From assembly GCA_944376235.1 (NCBI GenBank), contig CALWCA010000001.1, positions 1 to 64,000 on the forward strand: a stretch of DNA of 64,000 nucleotides. Direction: 5' to 3'. A program made the position numbers and the translations under genes. The stretch comes from an uncultured Clostridia bacterium. GTDB lineage: Bacteria > Bacillota > Clostridia > Oscillospirales > Feifaniaceae. Positions 17,761-27,500 of the stretch are shown one piece after another; the stretch's first letter is position 1, and each line of letters begins with the position of its first letter. The notes beneath the pieces were generated by a model. The model worked only from the letters and a program-made list of their open reading frames with translations. It was not told the origin of the DNA and did not search any database.

Positions 17761-17863
17761 CTTCGGGGCGCCGCCCTTGCAGCGTGCTGCAAGGGCGGCC
17801 TTTGGCCGTGTCCCGTGCGCGGGGCGGAAAGCCCGCCCGCGTACGGGATGCGGCGCCCCGAAG
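17761..17863. repeat. Cloverleaf-like palindromic element between rbfA and nrnA
   Basis: A perfect 14-bp outer stem (CTTCGGGGCGCCGC, 17761-17774, with 17850-17863) encloses two more hairpins: a perfect 14-bp stem with a 2-base loop (17770-17799, sharing 5 bases with the outer stem) and a 13-bp stem with one G-U (17811-17848). No U-tract follows, so it is not a simple terminator. Confidence 0.75.
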
Positions 17864-17925
17864 GCGGGAAAACAGGCTCTGATGCGCTTGTGGAGAAGCT
17901 TTTTGGAAAAGGAGGAATGTTTGCC

Positions 17926-18927
17926 TTGAAGAACGATACGGTCAATATCGGGTTTTTCGGGCCGGAGCCGGCCGCGCCCATTCACGAGGCCGTCGCGCTG
18001 CTGAAGGAGCGGGACGACTTTCTTATTTTGTGTCATCAAAAGCCCGACGGGGACACTGTGGGCTCGGCCTTTGCGCTGCGTGAGGCGCTGCGGCAGATGG
18101 GGAAAAGAGCCCAGGTGGCCTGCAGCGACGCCTTTACCCCGCGCTATGACTTTATTACCAAGGGGGAGCGCGAGCCGCACCGGGATTTTGTGCCCAAAAC
18201 CTACATCACGGTGGACATTGCGGACCCCTCGCTGCTGGGGGACAAGCTCGAGCATCTGCGGGCCAACATTGACCTTGCCATCGACCATCATCCCAGCTTT
18301 TCCAAATTTGCGGCCTGCAACGTGGGCTACCCCTCCACGGCGGCAGCCGGGGAGATTGTCTATCACATTTTGAGGGAGCTGGGCGTGGAGCTGACCCTCG
18401 ACATTGCGCAGGCGCTTTATACGGCGCTGTCCACCGATACCGGCTGCTTCAGGTATTCCAACACCACGCCCTCCGCGCTGCGCATGGCGGCCGACCTGGC
18501 CGAGCTGGGACTGGAGCTGCACGAGCTCAATTATCAGCTTTTCATGCTCAAGTCGCGCGCCCGCATGATGCTGGAGGCCAGGGTGGTCAACGACGCCCAT
18601 TTTTACAAGGACGGCAAGATCGCAGTCGCCGTGGTGACGCAGGAGCTGCGCCGCGAGCTGCACGCCGCCGAGGACGACATGGACGACATCGGCACGCTCA
18701 TGCGCTGCATCGAGGGTGTGGAGGTCGGCGTGCTCATGAAGGAGACGCCGCAGGGGGCCTATAAGGTCTCCTTCCGCTCGGCGCAGCACATCAACGTCTC
18801 GGAGGTGGCGCAGGAGTTTGGCGGCGGCGGCCACCGCCGCGCGTCGGGCTGTCTCATTGCGGGCCCGGAGCAGCAGGCGGAGAAGGCGCTGGTGGAGGCC
18901 ATCGAACGCGCCTACGCCGCCTTATGA
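17926..18927 (+). CDS. nrnA: DHH-family phosphoesterase, NrnA-type nanoRNase/pAp phosphatase
   Basis: 333 residues. The DHH domain has HQKPDGDTVGSA, DIADPSLL and AIDHHPSF; the DHHA1 domain ends in FGGGGHRRASG. The family degrades 2-5-nt RNAs and dephosphorylates pAp. GGAGGA lies 9 bases before TTG 17926 but abuts ATG 17917, so the TTG is chosen; starting at the ATG adds three residues. The stop overlaps the truB ATG (ATGA). Confidence 0.92.
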   Translation: MKNDTVNIGFFGPEPAAPIHEAVALLKERDDFLILCHQKPDGDTVGSAFALREALRQMGKRAQVACSDAFTPRYDFITKGEREPHRDFVPKTYITVDIADPSLLGDKLEHLRANIDLAIDHHPSFSKFAACNVGYPSTAAAGEIVYHILRELGVELTLDIAQALYTALSTDTGCFRYSNTTPSALRMAADLAELGLELHELNYQLFMLKSRARMMLEARVVNDAHFYKDGKIAVAVVTQELRRELHAAEDDMDDIGTLMRCIEGVEVGVLMKETPQGAYKVSFRSAQHINVSEVAQEFGGGGHRRASGCLIAGPEQQAEKALVEAIERAYAAL

Positions 18928-19820
18928 CGGGGATTTTACTGCTTGACAAGGAGAGCGGCATGTCTTCGCAAAAGGCGGTGCACAAGGTGCGCAGCCTGAC
19001 GGGGGTGTCCAAGGCGGGCCACGGAGGCACGCTTGACCCCATGGCCTGCGGTCTGCTGCCCATTCTGCTGGGCAGCGCCACCAAGCTCAGCGATTTTCTG
19101 CTCACGGGCGACAAGGGCTATATCGCCGGGCTGCGCTTTGGGTTTGTCACCGACACGCTGGACGTGACGGGGCAGGTGCTGCGCAGCAGTGACCTTCGGC
19201 CAAAAAGGGAGCAGCTCGAGGCGCTGCTGCCTCGGTTTACGGGGGAGCTGCTTCAGACGCCGCCGATGTATTCGGCCATCTCCCAGGGCGGGCAAAAGCT
19301 CTATAAGCTGGCCCGTCAGGGCATTGAGGTTGAGCGCGCGCCGCGCCGGGTGAATATTCGAAGCCTTCGGCTGCTGGAATTTTCCGGGGAGAAGGCGCTG
19401 CTTGAAGTGGAGTGCTCCAAGGGGACGTATGTGCGCAGCCTGGTTTTTGACTTAGGGGAGGCGCTGGGCTGCGGGGCCTGTATGAGCAGTCTGCGGCGCA
19501 CCATGTCGGCGGGCTTTCGCGTGGAGCAGGCGCACACGCTGGCGCAGGTGGAGGCCGCCGTGCAGCAGGACAGGCTAAGGGAGCTTGTCCTGTCGCCCGA
19601 GACGCTGTTTGAGGAGCTGCCCGAGCTGGAATTTCCCGCCTTTTATCAAAAGCTGCTCTTTGACGGGCAGCGCGTGCTGCAGCGCAAGCTGGGCAGCAGC
19701 CTGCCCACCGGCGCCATGGCGCGATGGAAGAGAGACGGCGCCTTTGCCGGACTGCTGCGCGAAACGCAGACAAGCGAGGGCTCGGCGCTTTGCGTTGTTT
19801 GGAGAGAGACAAATGAGTGA
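18924..19820 (+). CDS. truB: tRNA pseudouridine(55) synthase TruB
   Basis: 298 residues; makes pseudouridine 55 in the T-loop of tRNAs. The catalytic aspartate is D38 in GHGGTLDPMACGLLP; KGYIAGLRFGFVTDTLD and CSKGTYVRSLVFDLG are conserved. Its ATG overlaps the nrnA stop by 4 bp and its 3' end overlaps ribF by 8 bp. Confidence 0.95.
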   Translation: MTGILLLDKESGMSSQKAVHKVRSLTGVSKAGHGGTLDPMACGLLPILLGSATKLSDFLLTGDKGYIAGLRFGFVTDTLDVTGQVLRSSDLRPKREQLEALLPRFTGELLQTPPMYSAISQGGQKLYKLARQGIEVERAPRRVNIRSLRLLEFSGEKALLEVECSKGTYVRSLVFDLGEALGCGACMSSLRRTMSAGFRVEQAHTLAQVEAAVQQDRLRELVLSPETLFEELPELEFPAFYQKLLFDGQRVLQRKLGSSLPTGAMARWKRDGAFAGLLRETQTSEGSALCVVWRETNE

Positions 19821-20796
19821 GACAAAAACAGCCGTTTGCCTGGGAAATTTTGACGGCGTTCACATCGGGCACCGCCGCCTGCTGGAGCAGACGGTGCGAA
19901 CAGCGCAGGAGAAGGGGCTCAAGCCCGTGGCCTACACCTTTTCCTCCCATCCGCTCTCGATGCTGGGACGGGCAACCCCACTGCTCACGCTGCCAGATGA
20001 GCGGCGCGGACTGCTCGTGCAGGCCGGCGTGACGCCGGTGGAAGACGACTTTGCAAGGGTCAGGGATCTCTCGCCGCAGGAATTTTTCGAGCAGGTGCTG
20101 CTGGGCCGGCTGCATGCCGGGGCCGTGCTGTGCGGGGCGGGACATCATTTTGGCAAAGGGGCGTCGGGCGATGCCAAGACGCTGTGCGCCCTGTGTGTGC
20201 AGGCGGGGATTTTGTGCGCCGTGCTGCCCAGCCTGACGGTGGAGGGCCGAGCCGTGAGCTCGTCTTGGATTCGGGAGTGTATCACCGGGGGTGACATGGA
20301 AAAGGCGGCGCTGCTGCTGGGAAGGCCCTTTTCGGTGACGGGGCCGGTGCTGCACGGCAAGGAGCTGGGCAGAAAACTGGGGATGCCCACCGTCAACCAG
20401 GCCATGCCGCAGGGCCGCGTGACGCCGCGCCACGGCGTCTATGCCGCCTTTGTCTTAGTCGATGGCATACGTTATGCCGGAGCGGCCAACGTGGGTCTGC
20501 GTCCCACCGTGGAGGGGAAGACCGTCAACGTGGAAACCCATATCATGGACTTCCACGGGGATCTCTACGGCAGGGTCATTACGGTGGAGCTGCTGCACCA
20601 CCTGCGCGACGAGCGCCGGTTTTCTGACGTGGAGGCGCTCAGGCAGCAGATGCTTGGCGACATCGCACAGGCAAAGAGGGTTTGCGCACAGATGACGCAG
20701 GCCGACAGGGCGGAGCGTAGCGCCGCCCCCAAAGCCGGCGCTCCGAAGGGCCCAGGCAAAATATCGCTTGACAAAAGCAAAAACCCTGTGATATAA
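19813..20796 (+). CDS. ribF: Bifunctional riboflavin kinase/FAD synthetase
   Basis: 327 residues. The N-terminal adenylyltransferase domain has [17 protein letters not shown] and the C-terminal flavokinase domain has [11 protein letters not shown] and RHGVYAAFV. Converts riboflavin to FMN and FAD. The last 25 residues (Ala/Pro/Lys-rich) extend past the usual end and overlap the rpsO promoter, so the tail may be poorly constrained. Confidence 0.94.
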   Translation: MSETKTAVCLGNFDGVHIGHRRLLEQTVRTAQEKGLKPVAYTFSSHPLSMLGRATPLLTLPDERRGLLVQAGVTPVEDDFARVRDLSPQEFFEQVLLGRLHAGAVLCGAGHHFGKGASGDAKTLCALCVQAGILCAVLPSLTVEGRAVSSSWIRECITGGDMEKAALLLGRPFSVTGPVLHGKELGRKLGMPTVNQAMPQGRVTPRHGVYAAFVLVDGIRYAGAANVGLRPTVEGKTVNVETHIMDFHGDLYGRVITVELLHHLRDERRFSDVEALRQQMLGDIAQAKRVCAQMTQADRAERSAAPKAGAPKGPGKISLDKSKNPVI

Positions 20797-20797
20797 T
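20768..20797 (+). promoter_or_regulatory. Consensus sigma-A promoter of rpsO
   Basis: Perfect TTGACA, 18-bp spacer, perfect TATAAT. The -10 hexamer overlaps the ribF stop codon. Confidence 0.88.
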
Positions 20798-20803
20798 TTC
20801 ACG

Positions 20804-20902
20804 GCTGACCGCTGCGTGGTTTTGGGCGACAGAGGCCTTTTTGGCCCAAACACCTTGGCCCATGGCTCCGTGACGGCCGAATTTCAAAAAGAGGTGAAAG
20901 AC
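20804..20902 (+). promoter_or_regulatory. Structured rpsO leader
   Basis: The leader of about 100 nt holds a stem TTTGGGC (20821-20827) with GCCCAAA (20844-20850) and further pairing options. S15 commonly represses its own mRNA through leader structures that differ between phyla; this leader is a candidate but matches no motif I can name. Confidence 0.35.
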
Positions 20903-21160
20903 ATGAGAAGCAAGCAGGAACTGATTGAAACCTATCGTGTGCATGAGACCGATACCGGCTCCCCCGAGGTGCAGATTGCCATTTTGACCGAGCGCATCAA
21001 CCACCTCAACGAGCATCTTAAGGAAAACAAGAACGACCACCACAGCCGCAGAGGCCTGCTCAAGATGGTCGGTCAGCGCCGCCGTCTGCTCGACTACCTG
21101 ATTAAAAAGGACATCACGCGCTACCGCGCCATCATCGAAAAGCTGGGCATCAGAAAGTAA
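20903..21160 (+). CDS. rpsO: 30S ribosomal protein S15
   Basis: 85 residues, start [12 protein letters not shown]. It binds the 16S three-way junction early in assembly ([34 protein letters not shown]). GAGGTG lies 7 bases before ATG 20903. Transcribed from its own promoter and ended by a strong terminator. Confidence 0.96.
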   Translation: MRSKQELIETYRVHETDTGSPEVQIAILTERINHLNEHLKENKNDHHSRRGLLKMVGQRRRLLDYLIKKDITRYRAIIEKLGIRK

Positions 21161-21201
21161 GTCGCTTTTCGGGGAAAAGACCCGTTTTGGGAAAAAGAAA
21201 T

Positions 21202-21243
21202 GCCGTGCCGCAGAAGACCCTTTTCTGCGGCACGGCTTTTTTT
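21202..21243 (+). terminator. Rho-independent terminator of rpsO
   Basis: Perfect 14-bp stem (GCCGTGCCGCAGAA with TTCTGCGGCACGGC), 7-base loop, then seven T. Confidence 0.95.
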
Positions 21244-21371
21244 GCCATCGGGCAGGGGGAGCGGGAACATCCTCCTCCAAAGGGCAAATGTTCGCAAGGA
21301 AGAGAATGACGAAAAACGCATATTTATTCAAAAATTTTCCAACAGTTTTCAAAAAAGAACCGGGTGCAGTA

Positions 21372-21400
21372 TTGCCAATGAAAGGGAAATATGGTACAAG
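21372..21400 (+). promoter_or_regulatory. Candidate promoter of the giant surface-protein gene
   Basis: TTGCCA, 17-bp spacer ending TGG, TACAAG: a weaker sigma-A match helped by a TGn-type extended -10, in an AT-rich stretch. Confidence 0.5.
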
Positions 21401-21406
21401 TAAAAA

Positions 21407-21551
21407 TTAAGGAAACCTTTGCCGGTGCCTCAACGGGGGATGCGGCACCGGGGAAAAAGCAAAAATCGCAGTGGGGCGCCCCACTGTCCGTCTCTGCTTC
21501 ACAGAGCCGGACAAAAGGAGCCTGGCTGGGAAGAAAAAGGAGGACCTCAAG
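21407..21551 (+). promoter_or_regulatory. Hairpin-rich leader of the giant surface-protein gene
   Basis: Three successive stems: CCGGTGCC with GGCACCGG (about 21423-21452), the perfect palindrome CAGTGGGGCGCCCCACTG (about 21470-21487), and TCTCTG with CAGAG flanked by TCCG/CGGA. None has a U-tract. A structured 5' UTR, perhaps regulatory; I could not match it to a known riboswitch. Confidence 0.4.
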
Positions 21552-24500
21552 GTGCAAAGACGATTCCTGGCAGCATTTCTGGCAGCTTGTCTTCTGCTGT
21601 CCCTGACGCCTGTAACGGCGCTGGCGGAAGAGGACGTGCTGTCGTCGCCGGATCGGTACACCGACGTCTCGCTGGAAGACGCCGTGGCCTATCTGCGCGG
21701 CAGTGGCACGCAGGACGACCCCTTCCAGATTTGGAATGCGGACGACCTGTACTACATCAACTACCTTGAATACTGGCGCGGCCAGGAGGAAGGGGAGGTG
21801 CCCGTCTACCATTATCTGCAAATGGCGGACATTGACCTCTCTTCCGCAGACCGGTTTGACAAGGGAACGGGCTATATCACGGCCAACTTCGCCGGCGTTT
21901 ACGACGGCGGCGGGCATGCCCTGACCGGCATGGACAAGCCCTTGTTTTACTTCACCAAGGGCAGCTATGTGGGAGATGAGGCCGGCGCGGTCTTTACGGG
22001 CTATGTTTCGGGCGAGAGCCACGACAAGGTCTTTTCTGCCATCGTGCGCAACCTGACCCTTTTTGAGCCCGCCGTCACGCAGACGGTGGCGACCGACGTC
22101 ATCGAGCAGATGGGCGCCGTGGCGGCCTACGCCGTCAACACGACCTTCTACAACATCAGGGTCGAGGGCGGAGAAATCAACGGCGTTTCGGGCGCAGCCT
22201 CCATTGCGGGACGCGCCGGCAGCGTGGTCATTGACGCCTGCTCCTCCAATGCCGACGTCTATGCCTCGATGCACCGGGCGGCCGGCATCGTGTCCAACCT
22301 GCGCATCGTGGATGCGAAAAAGGAAGCGACCTCCACCAGCCTGGTGACAAACTGCACCTTCTCGGGCACCGTGAGCGGAAATCTCGACGGGGAGCGCGGC
22401 TCGGCCGGCATCGTGGGCGCCGTCTATATGGATGGAACTTCCGAGCTCAACAACGGCGGCGGGCTGCCTCTTTATGTGTCGGACTGCACCTTCTCGGGCA
22501 CCATGAGCGGCACCGTCACCTCGGGCTCCGGCAACTTCGGCGGCATTTTGGGCACGTCGTATCTTGGGCCGGGGCTGAATCTGAAGAACAACGTTGTCAC
22601 CGGCAGGGTTGAGAACATCTCGGTGCAGGGAGCGGGAACTGCGGCCAACGTGGGCGGCATTGTGGGCAAGATGCTCAACTACTCCCTGCTCGACAGCGAG
22701 CTGACGCTGGTTTTGGAAAACAACGATGCCGGGCAGGCGGTGCTGCCGGACAGCAATCCCGGCGAGAAGCTGTATGCGGGCACCCTGATCGGCTGCCAGT
22801 ATGACGCAAACCGCGTCATCACAGGCCCGGTCTCGATTTCCACCACAGAATCGCTTGGCCTTTACGGAAACATTCAGGGCGCGCAGCTTTCGGGAGAAAT
22901 CGGCGCTCTGACGCTGCCGGAGTGCCAGGGCAATGTGGAGTTTTACATTCTGGAAGGCGCCACGGTGGAAAGCCTGACGGTCAACACCACAGGCACGCTG
23001 AAAATCCACAACGCCGGCGCCCTGGGCGACGTCACCAACAAGATGGGCGTCACCATTGCCGACAACACCGGCACCATGAAAGACGTGACCTCTCTGGAGG
23101 GCGCCGTTTCGGTCACGGGCAACCAGGGGGAAATCGGCAACCTGACCTCGGCCGGCACCATCACGGTGGGCGCCTCGGCCAAAACGCAGGAGACGGCCGC
23201 AGAGTCGGTGGGCAACGAGGGCGTGCTGGGCGACCTTTCGGCGGCAGGCAGCGTGGCCATTTACCGCAACGCGCAGGGTGCCAAGATCGGCGGCGTGACC
23301 TCGAAGACCGGCTCCGTGACCATCGGCCAGAGCGACAGCTCGACCGAGGCCGTGCGGGACTACAATGTCAACGCCGGCACCATCGGCAGCCTTACGGCCG
23401 CCACCACGGTGAACATTCGAAGCACTGCGCAGGGAAGCGTGGCGGCCGACGAGGGAGAGCTTGTCAAGGCCGGCACCACTGTCACCATCGGCACCTCCGC
23501 CGTCCAAAACGCGAACACGGTGGGCGATGTTGAGGCCGGCACCGGCGTGAGCATCTACAACGCGGCGCAGGGCTCGACGGGAGCCGTTGAAGCCGGCACC
23601 ACCGTGTCCATCGGCACAAGCGCCCTGCTCAACGAGGGCGACATTGGCACCGTGACGGCGGGCGATTCCGCCGGCACCACCGTGACCGTCTACAACGGCG
23701 GCGCAGAAATCGGCGATATTTCCGCCAAGAGCGGCAGCATCAGCATTGTGGCCAACAAGGGCCAAATCGGCGCTGTGGACTCGAAACAGAGCAGCGTGAC
23801 CGTGGGCTCAAACGTGAAAACGCAGCAAAATGCGGGCAACGCGGTGGGCAACGAGGGCACGATTGAGAGCCTGACGGCCGGCACCAGCGTGACCGTTTAC
23901 CGCAACACCGGCAGGGTCGGCGCTCTTGACGCGCAGACCTCGGTCACCATCGGCCAGGGCAACAACGCCTCTGCCGACGTGCGGGCCTACAACGTCAACT
24001 CGGGCAGCGTGGGCAGCGTTTCGGCCGGCACCACCGTGGGCATTTACGGCGGCGTGACGCAGGGCAGCGTGGCGGCCGGCGGGGAAGAGCTTGTCAAGGC
24101 AGGCACCTCGGTCACCATCGGCAGCCTCACCTACCCCAATTACAACACGGTCGGCCCGGTGGAGGCGCCGGCCGTCAGCGGATACACCTCGGCTCCGGTA
24201 GGAGAGGTGACGGCAGACAGCAACAAGCTGGTCAACGCCTCGGGTGACACCGGCACCGTGCTTACCGCAAGCGGCAACGTCACGCTGTCGGCGCAGCAGG
24301 ACGGCACCATTTCGGACGGAGAAAACACCTACAATCCGGGCCTGAAGCTGGTGCTCACCGCCACGGCCACCGTGGCCTTTGAGGGGGACTACCCCGTGCA
24401 GCTGTCCTCGGTGGAGTCAAACGGCACCGTGACGCTGACCGACGCGGACGGCGTGGCTCAAATCGGCAGCATCAACGCCGTCAGCGAGGTCAAGCTGGGC

Positions 24501-27500
24501 CTTTCAAACGAGAGCTTTGCCGGCACCGTCACGGGCGACATCACGGCCGGAAGCAACGTCTATGTGGGCTATAGCGGCGCCTATTTCACCGGAAAGATCG
24601 GCGGCAGCATCTCGGGCGCAAGCAGTGTGACCATCTACAACAGCGGCACCCTGGGCGCCGCCGGCAAGAGCATTTCGGCGGGCACCGGAAACCTTACGCT
24701 GGTCAACGGCAAGAGTACGGACCTCACCGGCACGGTGCTTAGCGACGTGGTCAACAAGGGCAGCGCCGGAACAATGGGCATCACCAACTACGGTACTCCC
24801 ATGGCCGGAAAGATTGAGCAAAAGAGCAGCGGCCTTTTGACCCTGACCGGCACCGCCGCGAGCGGCCGTCAGTACACCGGGGACATCTCGGTGGCCCGTG
24901 CGCTGGGCATCACCGGCAGCATCGGCGAAAACAGCGAGCAAAACGCGGTGGAGGTTGCCTTCACCGGTGAGGCCGCCGTGATTTCCGTGTCCAATCAGAC
25001 GGTTTATCTCAAGGTGAGCGGCGAGCAGCTCCAGTCGGTGTCCGTGACCTCCACGGCCACCACGGCGGCAAAGAACACGGTGGATCTGAGAGCCCTTTCT
25101 GAAACGGTCTCCGTCTCCTTTGCGGGCAGCAAAGACAACACCGCCCTGCTGCTTCCCGATGCGGTGCAGGCAGGGGACGTGGGAACGCCGGTCGGCGCCA
25201 CGGTAGATGCCACTGTGGCGGGCAACACCTATGCCACCGGGAACGTGACGGTCAATGCCGGCGTCAGCCTCAGTGCGGACGGCGTGCTGACCCTCACCGC
25301 AACCTCCCCCGTGCTTGTCAACTACGGAATCATCGGGGCGGTCAACCATACCGGCACCGGGACCCTGACCATTTACAACGTGGGGGCGGACGCCAAAATC
25401 GGCGACGTGACCTCGGCCGGCACCATTACGGTGGGCAAAAAGGACGTCTCCGAGGAGACGGGGACGGCCGGAAACAAGGAAGGCAACGAGGGCGTGCTGG
25501 GCGACCTTTCGGCGGCAGGCAGCGTGACCATTTACCGCAACGCGCAGGGCGCCAAGATCGGCAGCGTGACCTCCAAGACGAGCAATATCATCATCGGCCA
25601 GAGCGACAGCTCCAATGAAGCTGTGCGGGACTACAACACCAACGCCGGCACCGTCGGCAGCGTGGATGCGGGGCTTGCGGTCTATGTGCGCAGCGTCACG
25701 GCGGGCAGCGTGGCGGCCGGCGAGGGAGAGCTTGTCAAGGCCGGCACCTCGGTCACCGTCGGCACCGCCACCGTCCAAAACGCGAACACGGTGGGCGATA
25801 TTGAAGCCGGCACCGGCGTGAGCATCTACAATGCCAAGGAGGGCTCGACGGGAGACGTTGAAGCCGGCACCACCGTGGCCATCGGCACAAGCGCCCTGCT
25901 CAACGAGGGCAACGTCGGCAGCGTGACGGCGGGCGACTCCGCCGGCACCACCGTGACCGTCTATAACGGCGGCGCAGAAATCGGCAATATTTCCGCCAAG
26001 AGCGGCAGCATCAGCATTGCGGCCAACAAGGGCCAAATCGGCGCCGTGGACTCGAAACTGGGCAACGTGGCCGTGGGCTCGAGCGGGAAAACGCAGCAAA
26101 ATGCGGGCAACGCGGTGGGCAACGAGGGCAGGATTGAGAGCCTGACGGCCGGCACCGGCGTGACCGTTTACCGCAACGCGCAGGGTGCTGAGATCGGCAG
26201 CGTGACCTCCAAGACGAGCAACATCATCATCGGCCAGAGCGACAGCTCCGACGAGGCCGTGCGGGTCTACAACGCCAACGCCGGCACCGTCGGCAGCCTG
26301 GATGCGGGGCTTGCGGTCTATGTGCGCAGCGTCACGGCGGGCAGCGTGGCGGCCGGCGAGGGAGAGCTTGTCAAGGCAGGCACCTCGGTCACCGTCGGCA
26401 CCGCCACCGTCCAAAATGCAAACACGGTGGGCAAGGTCGAGGCCGGCACCAGCGTGAGCATCTACAACGCCGAGGAGGGCTCGGTGGGAACCGTTGAAGC
26501 CGGCAGCAGCGTGACCATCGGCTCGGGCACCCTGTTCAACAAGGGCAGTGTGGAGAGCGTTTCTGCCAAGAGCACGGTTTCAATCTACAACGGAGAAAAC
26601 ACCGAGATCGGCCCTGTTGAAACCGAGGCCGGCGTGAGCATCTACGGCAATGAAGGGACGGTGGGCAATGTCACCGCCGGCACCTCCATCGGCGTGGGCG
26701 ACAGCGGAAAAGCAGAGAGTACGGCGGCCGGCAGGATAGGCAACACCGGAGAAGTCGGCAATCTGACGGCCGGCACCAGCGTGAGCATCTACCGCAACAC
26801 CGGCACGGTGGGCGACATTGAGGCCAAGACCTCTTCCGTCACCATCGGCCAGAGCAACAACGCCTCTGCCGGCGTGCAGGAGTACAACGTCAACTCGGGC
26901 AGCATCGGCAGCGTTGCGGCCGCCACCTCGGTGGCAATTCACAGCAGCGCGCAGGGCTCCGTGGCCATGCAGTCCGGGCAGAGCGTTTCGGCCGGCACCA
27001 GCGTGGCCATCGGCTCCGAGCAGAATGCCAACGCCAACGACATCGGCCCGGTGCAGTGCCAGACCACCTCTTCCATCTATAACGGGGCGGGCAGCGTGAG
27101 CAGCTTGACCTCGGGCAGCACCGCCACCGTTTATGTGCAGGAGGGCAGCGCCGACCTCAACGTGATCACCACCGATGCAGATGTGAAAATTGAAGATCGA
27201 ACCCAGAGCAGCGCGCCCAGCGTCAACGTCACCACCGGCGGCGGCGACGTGAGGGTGGCGCGCGCCGAGGGAGACACGAACCCAATTCTTGCCAAGGTCA
27301 ACCTGACGGTCACGGAGGGTCTCTTGGAGGGCCAGACCCTCTTTGTAAGAGGCGCCTTCGCCTCCCTGACCCACAAGGGTGCGGGCGACGTCATCATGGA
27401 GAGCGCCGACACCTCGGTGTCCAACCTGATCAAGCTGGGCACGGGCGATGTCAAGGAGTTTGGAGAGACCGGCTCGGTCACCACGCCCGACGGGGCACAG

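Noticed and set aside
14289-17981. 1230-codon open frame opposite infB
   Set aside because: Composition shadow of infB; Leu/His/Gly/Arg-rich without motifs, spanning several real genes on the other strand.
23212-27080. Regular repeats considered as a CRISPR array
   Set aside because: The period is 636 bp, the reading frame is kept throughout, and the sequence encodes protein; no short direct repeats with unique spacers.
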